Source: Thinopyrum elongatum
Lineage: Eukaryota; Streptophyta; Magnoliopsida; Poales; Poaceae
Direction: 5' to 3'
Assembly (NCBI GenBank): GCA_011799875.1
Contig: CM022301.1
Span: 320,558,929 to 320,622,928, forward strand
DNA: 64,000 bases
A model generated the notes under the pieces. The model worked only from the letters and a program-made list of their open reading frames with translations, ran no database searches and was not told the origin of the DNA. Position 1 is the stretch's first letter. Each line of letters starts with the position of its first letter. Below, piece after piece: positions 1 to 10,962 of the stretch. The position numbers and the translations under genes were made by a program.

Positions 1-1302
1 TTCTTCAACAAAATTAAGTTCCGCAGCGCCAGATGAGCTAGGGGCTCCAAGCCTGGTCCGAGGAGTCACCAGTCTTGTGCTGCTCAGCGGGATCTACAGA
101 GCCACTGCTGCTGCTGGCTGATTGATGGGGTTTGGCGTGGCATCGGTAGTGGGTGACTCATCGACATCCATCTTGGCGGGTTCACGCTTGTCACCATGGG
201 GCCCCTCTGGCTCGTTGGGCACTTCTTCGACATCCCTGGCAGCCTGCTCAAGACCTTCAGCGGCAGCAATCTTGGCGGCTTCCTCAGCAACAGCCTTTGC
301 GATATCTGCTACCTCCACAAGTTCTTCGCCTTCCTCAGGAAAAATTGTGGAGTGTGGACTAAGGCGAAAGACTAGGGCAGAGATGAGATTCAAACTACAG
401 ATTAAAGGAAATAGAAAACAGAGTTTTTGTGGAAGGTGCTCGACGACAAGAGGATTACCCGTCGATACTCGTTGAGGAGGGACGTCTCCTCCCCCGGCAA
501 TATGCATTGCCAGCACACTGCCCTCGACATTCTCCATTGACGGGAGGGCGCCAGTGTGGACAGGTTAGTCGGTGAAGGCCCTTGCCGGAGAGGCATTCCC
601 AGAAACGGTGGTTGATGGGGACCCCTTGTCAATATCTGCCCCTTGGCACTCTTCTTCTTCTCGGTGGTCCCTTCCCATCTCCTTGTTGGGTTCAGAAGAA
701 GGGGCTTCAACACTAGTGACGGCCGGCTGGGTTGGCGGCACGCTCTCACGCAGAGGGCTAGGCTGGGGGCTGGCATCCATGGCGTCAGCCGCCGGTGTCC
801 CTCGCTCGATGCCAGTCGAGGAGCCGTGCTCCACCGACGGCTTAGTCCACTTCACCCATTGGGTGATAGCTTCTTCATCCCTGGAACGACGAAGGGATTA
901 AGTCAGAACTGGAAAATGAGTAGAATCAGAGTGAAATTGGAAGGAGCGAAGGTTTGCTTACTCTTCATCAGATTCAAGGAGGACGTTCATGTTGTATTGA
1001 GGAGGCGGGGGAATCTCCCTGGCCATCTTGATGGCCGGCAAGGACGATCTTGGCGGATGATAATCCAGACCTTCCCCGGCAAGCTCCTGCCGGGAGGATG
1101 GGGGCTTGGATTTGGGGCCCTGGGTAGGTTGCCAACGCCCCACCTCCTGACGGCCGGCCTTGGTGGTTGTCTTCTTTACCGTGGCGGCGCCCCGCGTGGG
1201 AGAGGCGGCCACCGGCTCTTGTCTGGCCCTGCTGCGAAGGCGGCGTGGTGGCTCGAGAACTTGAGGGCCTTCTTCCTCTGGCTCCTCTCCTCCGGGCTCC
1301 AC
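1..1302 (-). pseudogene. Antisense extra ORF of the Tat element (putative gypsy-type transposon domain), downstream exons
   Basis: This is the continuation of the ORF that starts at 18379. On the - strand, 1302-958 reads EPGGEEPEEEGPQVLE... to NVLLESDEE and ends at a good splice donor (GA|GTAAGC). A matching acceptor lies near 893, followed by DEEAITQWVKWTKPS... down to 565. Further low-complexity acidic, Ala/Glu-rich segments follow at 537-94 (AEEAAKIAAAEG, then GDKREPAKMDVDES). Composition and phrase structure resemble the long plant proteins annotated as 'putative gypsy type transposon' (PF04195). Their function is unknown. An intron-containing gene antisense to gag-pol is a known peculiarity of Tat elements. 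The copy is split by the 16-kb Athila-like insertion and carries frame breaks, so it is treated as non-functional. Exon limits are by eye. Confidence 0.5.
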
Positions 1303-1309
1303 AATTCAT

Positions 1310-1984
1310 CGGATCTTAATAAACACACCGCAACAGAAGATTACATCGAATAGATCACCAAGAACATCGAGGAGAACATTGTATTGAAGATCAAAGAGAG
1401 AGAAGAAGCCATCTAGCTACTAGCTATGGACCTGTAGGTCTATGGTAAACTACTCACACATCATCAGAAGGGCAGCAAGGTTGATGTAGAAGCTCTGCGT
1501 GGTTGAATCCCCCTCTGGCAGAGTACCAGAAAAGGTCCCCAGATGGGATCTCATGAAGACAGAAACTTGCGGCAGCGGAAAAGTATTTTTGGTGTGCCCT
1601 CTGGTCTATGGGGAATATTTGAGTATTTATAGAAGAAGAATTAGGGCTGGAGGAGCAACAGGGGGCCCACAAGCCTAGGGGGCGCCCCCCTAGGGCACGC
1701 CCTCCGAGCTTGTCGTCTCCTCGTGGCTCTTCTGGCCTCCAACCGAAGCTTCCAGGGTGTCTTGTGGTCCAAGAAAAATTGTCAAAAAAATTTGTTCCGT
1801 TTGGTATTGATTTTCTGTAAAGACAAAAACAAGGAAAAAACATCAATTGGCACTGGGCACTAGGTTAATAGGTTAGTCCCAAAAAATGATATAAAATAGC
1901 ATAATAATGCATATAAAACATCCAAGGTTGATAATATGATAGCATGGAACAATAAAAAATTATAGATACGTTGGAGACGTATCA
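1310..1984 (-). repeat. 3' LTR of Athila-like element #1, truncated
   Basis: The stretch matches 16636-17334 almost base for base in the same orientation (for example CACAATTCATCGGATCT at both low-coordinate ends). On the - strand it starts TGATACGTCTCC directly after a polypurine tract. It is only about 675 bp long, whereas the 5' LTR (two pieces, 17334-16636 and 8031-7158) totals about 1.57 kb. The missing part is the LTR's 3' end, so the left boundary at about 1310 is a deletion junction rather than a true LTR end. Confidence 0.8.
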
Positions 1985-4848
1985 AGCATCCCCAAGCTTA
2001 ATGCCTACTCGTCCTCGGGTAGGTAAGTGATAAAAACAGAATTTTTGATGTGGAATGCTACCTAACATGTTTATCATGTAATCTTTCTTAATGTGGCATG
2101 AATATTCAGATCCATAAGGTTCAAAACAAAAGTTTAATATTGACATAAAAACAACACTTCAAGCATACTAAAAAGCAACCATGTCTTCTCAAAATATCAT
2201 GGCTAAAGAAATTATCCCTACAAAATCATATAATCTTGTCATGCTCTATCTTCTTAACACAAAGTATTTATCATGCACAACCCCGATGACAAGCCAAGCA
2301 ATTGGTTCATACTTTTCAGCGCGCTTCTGCTTTTTCAACTCTCACGCAATACATGAGAGTGAGCCATGGATATAGCACTATGGTTGGAATAGAATATGAT
2401 GTTGGAGGTTGTGTGGAGAAGACAAAAAAGGAGAAAGTCTCACATTGACAAGGCTAATCAATGGGCTATGGAGATGCCCATCAATTGATGTCAATGCAAG
2501 GAGTAGGGATTGCCATGCAACGGATGCACTAGAGCTATAAGTGTATGAAAGATTAAAAGAAAACTAAGTGGGTGTGCATCCAACTTGCTTGCTCATGAAG
2601 ACCTAGGGCATTTGAGGAAGCCCATCATTGGAATTTCAAGCCAAGTTCTATAATGAAAAATTCCCACTAGTAATATATGAAAGTGACAAAATAGGAGACT
2701 CTCTATCATGAAGAACATAGTGCTACTTTGAAGCACAAGTGTGGAAAAGGATAGTAACATTGTCCCTTCTCTCTTTTTCTCTCATTTTTTTTCTTTTCTC
2801 TCTTTTTTTATTGTTTTTGGGCGCTTCAGCCTCTTTTTTTCTTGGGCTCTTTTTTTATTTTATTTTTTATTTTTGTCTGGACTCTCATCCCGACTTGTGG
2901 GGGAATCATAGTCTCCATCATCCTTTCCTGACATGGGAAAATGCTCTAATAGTGATGATCATCACACTTTTATTTACTTACAACTCAAGAATTACAACTC
3001 GATACTAGAACAAAAATATGACTCTATATGAATGCTTCCGGCGGAGTACCGGGATGTGCGATTATCTAGCGTGACATGTATAAAAAATATGAACGGTGGC
3101 CAAGCCACAAATACTATGTCAACTATATGATCATGCAAAACAATATGACAATGATGGTATGTGTCATAATAAAACGGAACGGTGAAAGTTGCATGACAAT
3201 ATATCTCAGAATGGCTATGGAAATGCCATAATAGGTAGGTATGGTGGCTGTTTTAAGGAAGATATAAGGAGGCTTATGTGTGAAAGAGCGTATCATATCA
3301 CGGGGTTTGGATGCACCTGCGAAGTTTGCACCACAACTCAAGGTGAGAAAGGGTAATGCACGGTACCGAAGAGGCTAGCAAAATGCGGAAAGATGAGAGT
3401 GCGTATAATCCATGGACTCAACATTAGTCATAAAGAACTCACATACTTATTGCAAAAGTTTATTAGCCCTCGAAGCAAAGTACTACTACGCATGCTCCTA
3501 GGGGGATAGATTGGTAGGAAAAGGCCATCGCTCGTCCCCGACCGTCACTCATAAGGAAGATAATCAATAATAAATCATGCTCCAATTTCATCGCATTACG
3601 AGAGACCATACATGCATGCTTCGGTAATCACAAACCTTAACACAAATATTCTTACTAAACCACAATTACTCACTAGCATGACTCTAATATCACCATCTTT
3701 ATATCTCAAAACAAATGCCAGGAATCAAACTTCTCATATATTCAATGATCTTCATGAAAGTTTTTATTATATCCCTTTTGAATACCCATCATATTAGGAC
3801 TAAATTCATAACCTATGAAAATTTCCATACTATTTATAAGACTATCAAAACAATATAAGTGAAGCATGAGAGTTTATCAATTTCTTCAAAATATAACCAC
3901 CGCCGTGCTCTAAAAGATATAATTGAAGCACTAGAGCAACTACCTAGCTCAAAAAAATATAAGTGAAGCACATAGAGTATTCTAACAAATTCATGATTAA
4001 TGTATGTACCTCTCAAAAGGTGTGTCCAGAAAGGATGATTGTGGCAAACTAAAAAGCAAATAAATCAAAGACTCATATAATACAAGACGCCCCAAGCAAA
4101 ACACATATCATGTGGAGAATAAAAATATAGCCTCAAGTAATTTACTGATAGATTGTAGACAAAAGAGGGGATGCCATCCGGGGCATCCCCAAGCTTAGAC
4201 GCTTGGTTGTCCTTGAATATTACCTTGGGGTTCCTTGGGAATCCCCAAGCTTAGGCTCTTGCCACTCCTTATTCCTTAGTCCATCGAAACTTTACCCAAA
4301 ACTTGAAAACTTCACAACACAAAACTCAACAATAATAAAATAAAATCTCCGCTTTTAGGTACTGTTGTAAACTCATTCCAATTTTATATTTGGATTATAT
4401 CTACTGTATTCTAACTTCACTATGGTTCATACCTCCCGATACTACCCATAGATTCATCAAAACAAGTGAAGAACACAATGAAAACAGAACAGTTTGTAGA
4501 AACCCAAATTAAGCTCATATTTCTGTAACTCCAAAAATTCTAAAAAGCTAGGAAGACGTAGGCAATATGTATATAAATCTTGTGTAAAATATTCAGAATT
4601 TTTTGATGTTCCAGCAAATTTTAACAATTCTTGTATTGCATCAAAAGTTTCTGTTTTTCTCATAATCAAATCAACGATCTTCCAAATCATCCCAAAGGTC
4701 TTACTTGGCACAAAAAATAATTAAAATACTAAAACACAATCATAACAGAAGTATAATTGCATATCTATTGAAAAACATAAAATAAAATTGGGTTGCCTCC
4801 CAACAAGCACTATTGTTTTACGCCCCTAGCTAGGCATATTGCATATAT
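1985..4848 (-). other. 3' non-coding region of Athila-like element #1 with three polypurine-tract-like motifs
   Basis: No coding sequence is supported here. On the - strand the motif TAAGCTTGGGGAT or close variants occurs three times: next to the 3' LTR (about 1985-2000), at about 4183-4198, and at about 4240-4255. The first is the expected plus-strand primer (polypurine tract). The region also has a T/C-rich run (2761-2880) and is otherwise AT-rich. The sequence around 4795-4840 (on the + strand, ttgggttgcctcccaacaag) directly follows the protease ORF. Confidence 0.6.
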
Positions 4849-5655
4849 CTAGGTATTTTCATCTTTGGTATTCAATCCATAAGTGGCCCTCATAATAGAT
4901 TCATATGGCAACTTAATTTTCTTTCTTGGAAAGTGTTCCATGCCTTTCCTGATTAGAAATTCAAATTTAATGTTTTCTTCTTTCATATCAATAATAGCAC
5001 CAATCATTCTAAGGAAAGGTCTACCAAGAATAATGGGGCATGTAGGATTGCAATCAATATCAAGCACAATAAAAACTATGGGCACATAATTCCTATTTGC
5101 AACAATAAGAACATCATTAATTCTTCCCATAGGCTTCTTAATAGTAGAATCTGCTAAGTGCAAATTTAAAGAACAATCATCAAGTTTATGGAAACCTAGC
5201 ACATCGCATAAAGTTTTTGGAATAGTGGAAACGCTAGCACCCAAATCACACAAAGCATTGCACTCATAATCTTTAATCTTAATTTTAATAGTAGGTTCCC
5301 ATTCATCATATAGCTTTCTAGGGATTGAAACTTCCAACTCAAGTTTTTCTTCAAAAGATTTCATCATAGCATCAACGATATGTTCAGTAAAAGCCTTATT
5401 TTGATTATAAGCATGAGGTGAATTAATCATAGATTGTAACAAGGAAATACACTCAATCAAAGAAAAATTGTCATAATTAAATTCCTTGAAATCCAAAAGA
5501 GTGGGCTCATCACTAGTTAAAGTATAGACCTCGCCAAACCCACTTTTATCAAATTTTTCATTAAGATCTTCACCCTCCAAATTATTGGGATGCCTTATAC
5601 CTAAAGTTGACTCCTCTCCAGCCCCTTCTTTATCAAGTTTTATATTAGCAAACAA
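4849..5655 (-). pseudogene. Gag C-terminus and retropepsin-like aspartic protease, Athila-like element #1
   Basis: The open stretch of 268 codons encodes the retroviral-type aspartic protease that would cleave the Gag-Pol polyprotein. About residues 135-240 hold the protease core: the catalytic loop reads CDLGASVSTIP (DLGA at 5247-5236, the variant of D-T/S-G-A usual for Athila proteins), and the flap and back strand are followed by the typical PIILGRPFLRMIGAIID. The first 120 residues are an acidic linker. The frame has no ATG-defined start of its own and was presumably part of a gag-pro ORF continuing from 6068, from which it is now separated by stops and frameshifts. No reverse transcriptase follows; the sequence goes straight into non-coding DNA. 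Confidence 0.7.
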
Positions 5656-6067
5656 AGATTAAATTGGAGTCACACCAATTACTTCAAGATCTTTATCATG
5701 ATTATCGCAAAAACTAGAAGAACATACTTTTTCTAGCCATTCTCTCTTAGCTCGCATCCTAGCGGTTCTCTCCCTACTTTCATTAATAGAAATTTAAATC
5801 TATTTCAGAGACCCATTAATATCAAGCTTGGGTGGTATAGATCTAATCTTAAAGGAATCAATCTCATGAGAAATTCTATCAACGTTTCTAGCCACATCAT
5901 CAATCTTAAGCAATTTTTCTTCTACCATAGCATTGAAAATCTTTTGGGAGTTAATAAAATCTTTAATATTATTATCAAGATCAGAGGGTATCTTATTATA
6001 ATTTCCATAATAATTGTTGTAGTAATTACCATAATTATTAGAGGAATTACTAGGAAACGGCCTAGGA

Positions 6068-6932
6068 TTAAAATACCCCTATACGCGATATCACCAAAAT
6101 TGTTCCTACCACCAAATTCACATCCATACATTCATTATTATTCTCAATCAAAGTAGACAAAGGCATATCATTAGGATCAATAGGAGCACTCTTGCTAGCA
6201 ATCAATTTCATAAGTTCATCCATCTTTCCACTAAAAGTATTAATTTCGTCAATAGTATGCACTTTTTTACTAGTAGAAGATCTTTCGGTATGCCATTGAG
6301 AGTAATTTGCCATAATATTATCTAGGAGTTTAGTAGCTTCTCCTAATGTGATTTCCATAAAAGTACCACCTGCCGCGGAATCTAAAAGATTTCTAGATGT
6401 AAAATTCAATCCAGCATAAAAAAATTGTATGATCATCCATAAACTTAAACCATGAGTAGGGCAATTTCTTATCATTAATTTCATCCTCTCCCATGATTGT
6501 GCAACATGTTCATGATCAAGTTGCTTAAAATTCATTATATCATTCCTAAGAGAGATGATCTTAGCGGGAGGAAAATACTTGGAAATAAAAGCATCATTAC
6601 ACTTATTCCATCAATCGATACTATTTTTAGGCAAGGATGAAAACCAAGTTTTAGCATGATCTCGTAGTGACAACGGAAACAACTTCAAGTTGATAATATC
6701 ATGATCCACATATTTTTTTCTTTTGCATATCACACAATTCAACAAAAGTATTGAGATGTGAAGCAGCATCTTCATTAGGACTACCAGAAAATTGTTCTTT
6801 CATAACAAGATTCAACAAAGCGGTATTAATTTCATAAGATTCCGCACTAGTGGCGGGAGCAATCGGAGTACTAATAAAATCATTATTATTAGTGTTGGAA
6901 AAATCACACAACTTAGTATTTTCTTGAGACAT
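6068..6932 (-). pseudogene. Gag (retrotransposon capsid) of Athila-like element #1, frameshifted
   Basis: The ORF begins at 6932 (MSQENTKLCDF...), about 200 bp past the tRNA-Asp primer site, as expected for gag. The first segment (6932-6699) includes LMKEQFSGSPNEDAASHLNTFVELCD, a typical start of a plant Retrotrans_gag capsid domain. A frame change near 6710 and further stops lead to a second segment (6535-6068) with HEHVAQSWERMKLMIRNCP and LLDNIMANYSQWHTERS, the C-terminal half of the capsid domain. The product would form virus-like particles. It is broken and not expected to be made whole. Confidence 0.65.
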
Positions 6933-7128
6933 CGTGATAAAGCAAGCAATCTAGCACATAAGCAAAAAAAAGCAAACAAAAAAGCGAACGAAAAGAAGGC
7001 AAATATTTTTGTGTTTTTTGAAAACGTTTTAGAAGTGGGGGAGAGGAAAATGAGAGGCAAATGGAGAATAATGTAAATGCAAGAGATGAGAGTTTAAGAT
7101 GGGTACTTGGTAGGATTGATGTAGATCC

Positions 7129-7146
7129 TCCCCGGCAACGGCGCCA
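7129..7146 (-). other. Primer-binding site for tRNA-Asp, Athila-like element #1
   Basis: On the - strand the 18 bases TGGCGCCGTTGCCGGGGA are the exact complement of the 3' end of plant tRNA-Asp(GTC) including CCA, as recalled. It lies 11 bases past the LTR end ..GTAGCA (7158). This site primes minus-strand DNA synthesis and is diagnostic of Athila-lineage elements. It also sets the true 3' boundary of the 5' LTR. Confidence 0.8.
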
Positions 7147-7157
7147 GAAATTCTTCC

Positions 7158-8031
7158 TGCTACTTCTTGAGCTTGCATTGGTTTTTCCATTGAAGAGGAA
7201 AGGGTGATGCAGTGAAGTAGAGATAAGTATTTACCTTAGTTGAGAACCAAGGTATCAATCCGGTAGGAGGAACACACAAGTCAACAATGATCTCACCTAC
7301 ACAAACAAATACTTGCACCCAACGCGATAAAGGGGTTGACAATCCCTTCACCGTTACTTGCAAGGATGAGATCTGATAGTGATAGATATAAAAGATAAGT
7401 AAAGGTGCAAAATAAAATAAAAGTAAGTAAATTGCAGCAAGGTATTTTTGTGTTTTTGATTTTATAGATCTGAAAATAATATGATAAAAGATAGACCCGG
7501 GGGCCATTGTTTTCACTAGAGGCTTCTCTCTTGAAAGAAAGCATATGGTGGGTAAACAAATTACTGTTGAGCAATTGATAGAAAAGTGCATAGTTATGAC
7601 GATATCTAAGGCAATTATCATGTATATAGGCATCACGTCCATGACAAGTAGACCGACTCCTGCCTGCATCTACTATTACTCCACACATCGACCGCTATCC
7701 AACATGCATCTAGTGTATTAAGTTAACAAAAATGGAGTAACGCCTTAAGCAAGATGACATGATGTAGAGGGATAGATGCAATCAATATGAACAAACCCCA
7801 TCTTTTTATCCTTAGTGGCAATAATACAAATACGTGTCATGTCCCTTTCTGTCACTGAGAATAAGAACCACAAGATTGAACCACTACAAAGCACCTCTCC
7901 CATTGCAAGAAAAATCAATCTAGTTGTCCAAACCAAATCAATAGATCGGAGACAAATACAATGCTATCTTAATCATGAATAAAAGAGTTCAGAGAAGACT
8001 CAAATAATATTCATAGATAATCTGATAATAA
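7158..8031 (-). repeat. 5' LTR of Athila-like element #1, distal part
   Basis: This is the 3' portion of the 5' LTR (element orientation is the - strand), running from the Copia insertion point to the LTR end just before the tRNA-Asp primer site. It joins 16636-17334 once the Copia element is removed. The last five bases before the Copia element, AATAA (8027-8031), match CATAA (16631-16635) at four of five positions: the target duplication of the Copia insertion. Confidence 0.7.
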
Positions 8032-9690
8032 TGTTGGAAACATGCCCTAGAGGCAATAATAAAGTGGTTATTATTATATTTCCTTAATCATGATCAAGGT
8101 TTATTATTCATGCTAGAATTGTATTGATTGGATACTTAAATACATGTGTGAATACATAAGCAAATACCAAGTCCCTAGTATGCCTCTACTAGACTAGCTC
8201 GTTGATCAAAAGATGGTCAAGGTTTCCTAACCATAGAAATGAGTTGTCATTTGATAATGGGATCACATCATTAGGAGAATGATGTGATGGACAAGACCCA
8301 TCTGTTAGCTTAGCATATGATCGTTCAGTTTATTGCTACTGCTTTATAAAATGTCAAATACACATTCCTTCGACCATGAGATCACGCAACTCCCGAATAC
8401 CGGAGGAATACCTTGTGTGCTATCAAACGTCACAACGTAACTGGGTGATCATAACGATGCTCTACAGGTATCTCCGAAGGTGTTTGTTGAGTTGGCGTGA
8501 ATCGAGATTGGGATTTGCCACTTCGTATGATAGAGAGGTATCTCTGGGCCCTCTCGATAATACAGCATGACAAGAAGCTTGCAAGCAAAGTGACTAAGGA
8601 GTTAGATAAAAGATGATGTATTACGGAACGAGTAAATAGACTTACCGGTAACGAGATTGAACTAGGTATGAAGATACCGACGATCGAATCTCGGGCAAGT
8701 AACATACCAACGGACAAAGGGAACTACGTATTTGTCATAAAGGTTCGACCGATAAAGATCTTCGTAGAATATGTAGGAACCAATATGGGCATCCAGGTCC
8801 TGCTATTGGTTATTGACCGGAGAAGCGTCTCGGTCATGTCTACATCATTCTCGAACCCGTAGGGTCTGCACGCTTAACATTTGTTGATGATATAGTATTA
8901 TATGAGTTATGTATGTTGGTGACGAATGTTGTTCGGATTCCCGAATGAGATCACTGACATGACAAGGAGCTTCGGACTGGTCCGGAGGTAAAGATTGATA
9001 TATATGATGATATGGTTGGGCCAAGGGGTAAGGCCCACAGCGCTTTACGTAGGTGCAAAAGGAAGTTTTGCGGAGGTCAGGGACCAGATGCCAGGGACCC
9101 TAGCGTCTGGCCCTAGGCTAGACACCGAAGCCCATGGCGTCTGGGCCAGACACCAAGGACAGTGGTGTCTGGTACTGGAAACTGAGAAGGACTCTTCCTT
9201 GCATTCCAAACCGACTTTGAGGAGGCTCTTTCTCCAAGAAACGACCCCAGGGCTCAACATATAAATAGAGGAGCACGGCTAGCCCCTGGGGGACACCACG
9301 ATTCACCAAGCCATGTGCCGGTGCCCCCTCTCCCTCTAGTTCCTCCTCCGTCCTAAATCTGTTGTGCTTGGCGAAGCCCTGCGGAAATAGTTTCATCACC
9401 ACCATCACCACGCCGTCGTGCTTCCGAAACTCATCTACTACTTCGCCTCTCTTGCTGGATCGAGAAGGCGAGGACGTCATCGTGCTGAACGCGAAGGTGC
9501 CGTATGTTCGGTACTTGATCGGGACGGATCATGAAGGTGTACGATTACATCAACCGCGTCGATAAATGCTTTCGCTTAGCAATCTACAAGGGTATGTAGA
9601 TGCTCTCCCCCTCTCGTAGCTATACATCTCCATGGATAGATCTTGCGTGTGCGTAGAAATTTTTTGTTTTCCATGCAACGTTACCCAACA
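8032..9690 (+). repeat. 5' LTR of Angela-like element #1
   Basis: The LTR starts TGTTGGAAACATGCC and ends TTACCCAACA. It pairs with 14980-16630; the two differ by many substitutions and by an indel of about 25 bp near 9085-9150, where the 5' copy has an extra GACACC/GTCTGG-rich segment. It contains a TATA box at 9260-9268. Confidence 0.9.
9260..9268 (+). promoter_or_regulatory. TATA box in Angela-like 5' LTR
   Basis: TATAAATAG follows a GC-rich stretch inside the 5' LTR, about 430 bp before its end. BARE1-type LTRs are known to carry TATA-box promoters in this region. The same motif is at 16192-16200 in the 3' LTR. Confidence 0.6.
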
Positions 9691-10962
9691 GTGGCATCAT
9701 GAGCTAGGTCTATGCATAGATGATATGCACGAGTAGAACACAAAGGAGTTGTGTGCGGTGATGTTCATGTTGCTTACCACCAATGTCTTATTTTGATTCG
9801 ACGGTATTGTGGGATGAAGCAGCTCGGACCAACCTTACATGTCCACGCACATAAGACCGGTTCCACTGACAAACATGCAACTTGTTTTGCATAAAGGTGG
9901 CTGGCAGGTGGCTGTTTCTCCTACTTTAGTTGAATCTAATTTGACTACGGCGGACCTTGTAGAAGGTTAAAAGGCAACTTGATAATCACCGTTGTGTTTT
10001 TGCGTAGGTAAGAATGGTTCTTGCTAGTTGCCCGTAGAAGCCACGTAAAACTTGCAACAACAAAGTAGAGGACGTCTAACTTGTTTTTGCAGGGTATGTT
10101 GTGATGTGATATGGTCAAGATGTGATTTGATATATGTTGATGTATGAGATGATCATGTTTTGTAATAAGTTCACGACTTGCATGTCGATGAGCACGACAA
10201 CCGGCAGGAGCCTTAGGGTTGTCTTTAATTATTGTATGACCTGCGTGTCAATCACTAAGCGCCATGTAATTGCTTTACTTTATCGCTATATGTTAGCAAT
10301 AGTTGTAGAAGCAATAGTTGGCGAGAGGACCCCAACGCAACGATGGTGATCAAGGTGTCACGCCGGTGATGATGGAGATCATACCGATACTTTGGAGATG
10401 GAGATCAAAAGCACAAGATGATGATGGCCATATCATGTCGCATATTTTGGTTGCATGTGATGTTTATCCTTTATGCATCTTATTTTGCTTAGAATGATGG
10501 TAGCATTATAAGATGATCCCTTCACTTAATTTCAATATAAAAGTGTTCTCCCCGAGTATGCACCATTGCTAAAGTTCGTCGTTTCAAAGCACCTCGTGAT
10601 GATCGGGTGTGATAGACTCTACGTTCACATACAACGGGTGTAAGCCAGTTTTGCACATGCAGAATAATTGGGTTAAACTTGACGAGCCTAGCATGTACAG
10701 ACATGGCCTCGGAACACTGGAGACCGAAAGGTCAAACATGAGTCATATAGTAGATATGATCAACATAGAGATGTTCACCATTGAAGACTACCCCATCTCA
10801 CGTGATGATCGCACATGGGTTAGTTGATTTGGATCATGTGTCACTTAGACAACTTGAGGGATGTTGATTTAAGTGGGAGTTCATTAGTAATTTGATTATT
10901 TGAACTAAAATTTATCATGAACTTAGTCTTAATAGTTTTTTGCATATCTATGTTGTAGATCA
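9691..10962 (+). other. Primer-binding site and untranslated leader of Angela-like element #1
   Basis: The primer site follows the LTR directly (GTGGCATCATGAGCTAGGT at 9691-9709), a degenerate copy of the initiator-tRNA-Met site TGGTATCAGAGC. The next 1.25 kb has no supported ORF. This long leader is normal for the BARE1/Angela group, where it holds packaging and dimerisation signals. It is closely paralleled by 62775-64000. Confidence 0.75.

Noticed and set aside
1310..1984. Taking 675 bp as the full LTR length of Athila-like #1
   Set aside because: The tRNA-Asp primer site at 7129-7146, which must follow the LTR directly, puts the 5' LTR at about 1.57 kb; the short copy is therefore truncated.
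2739..3008. Phe/Leu-rich ORF resembling a membrane protein
   Set aside because: It is the translation of a T/C-rich run within the 3' non-coding region of an Athila-like element.
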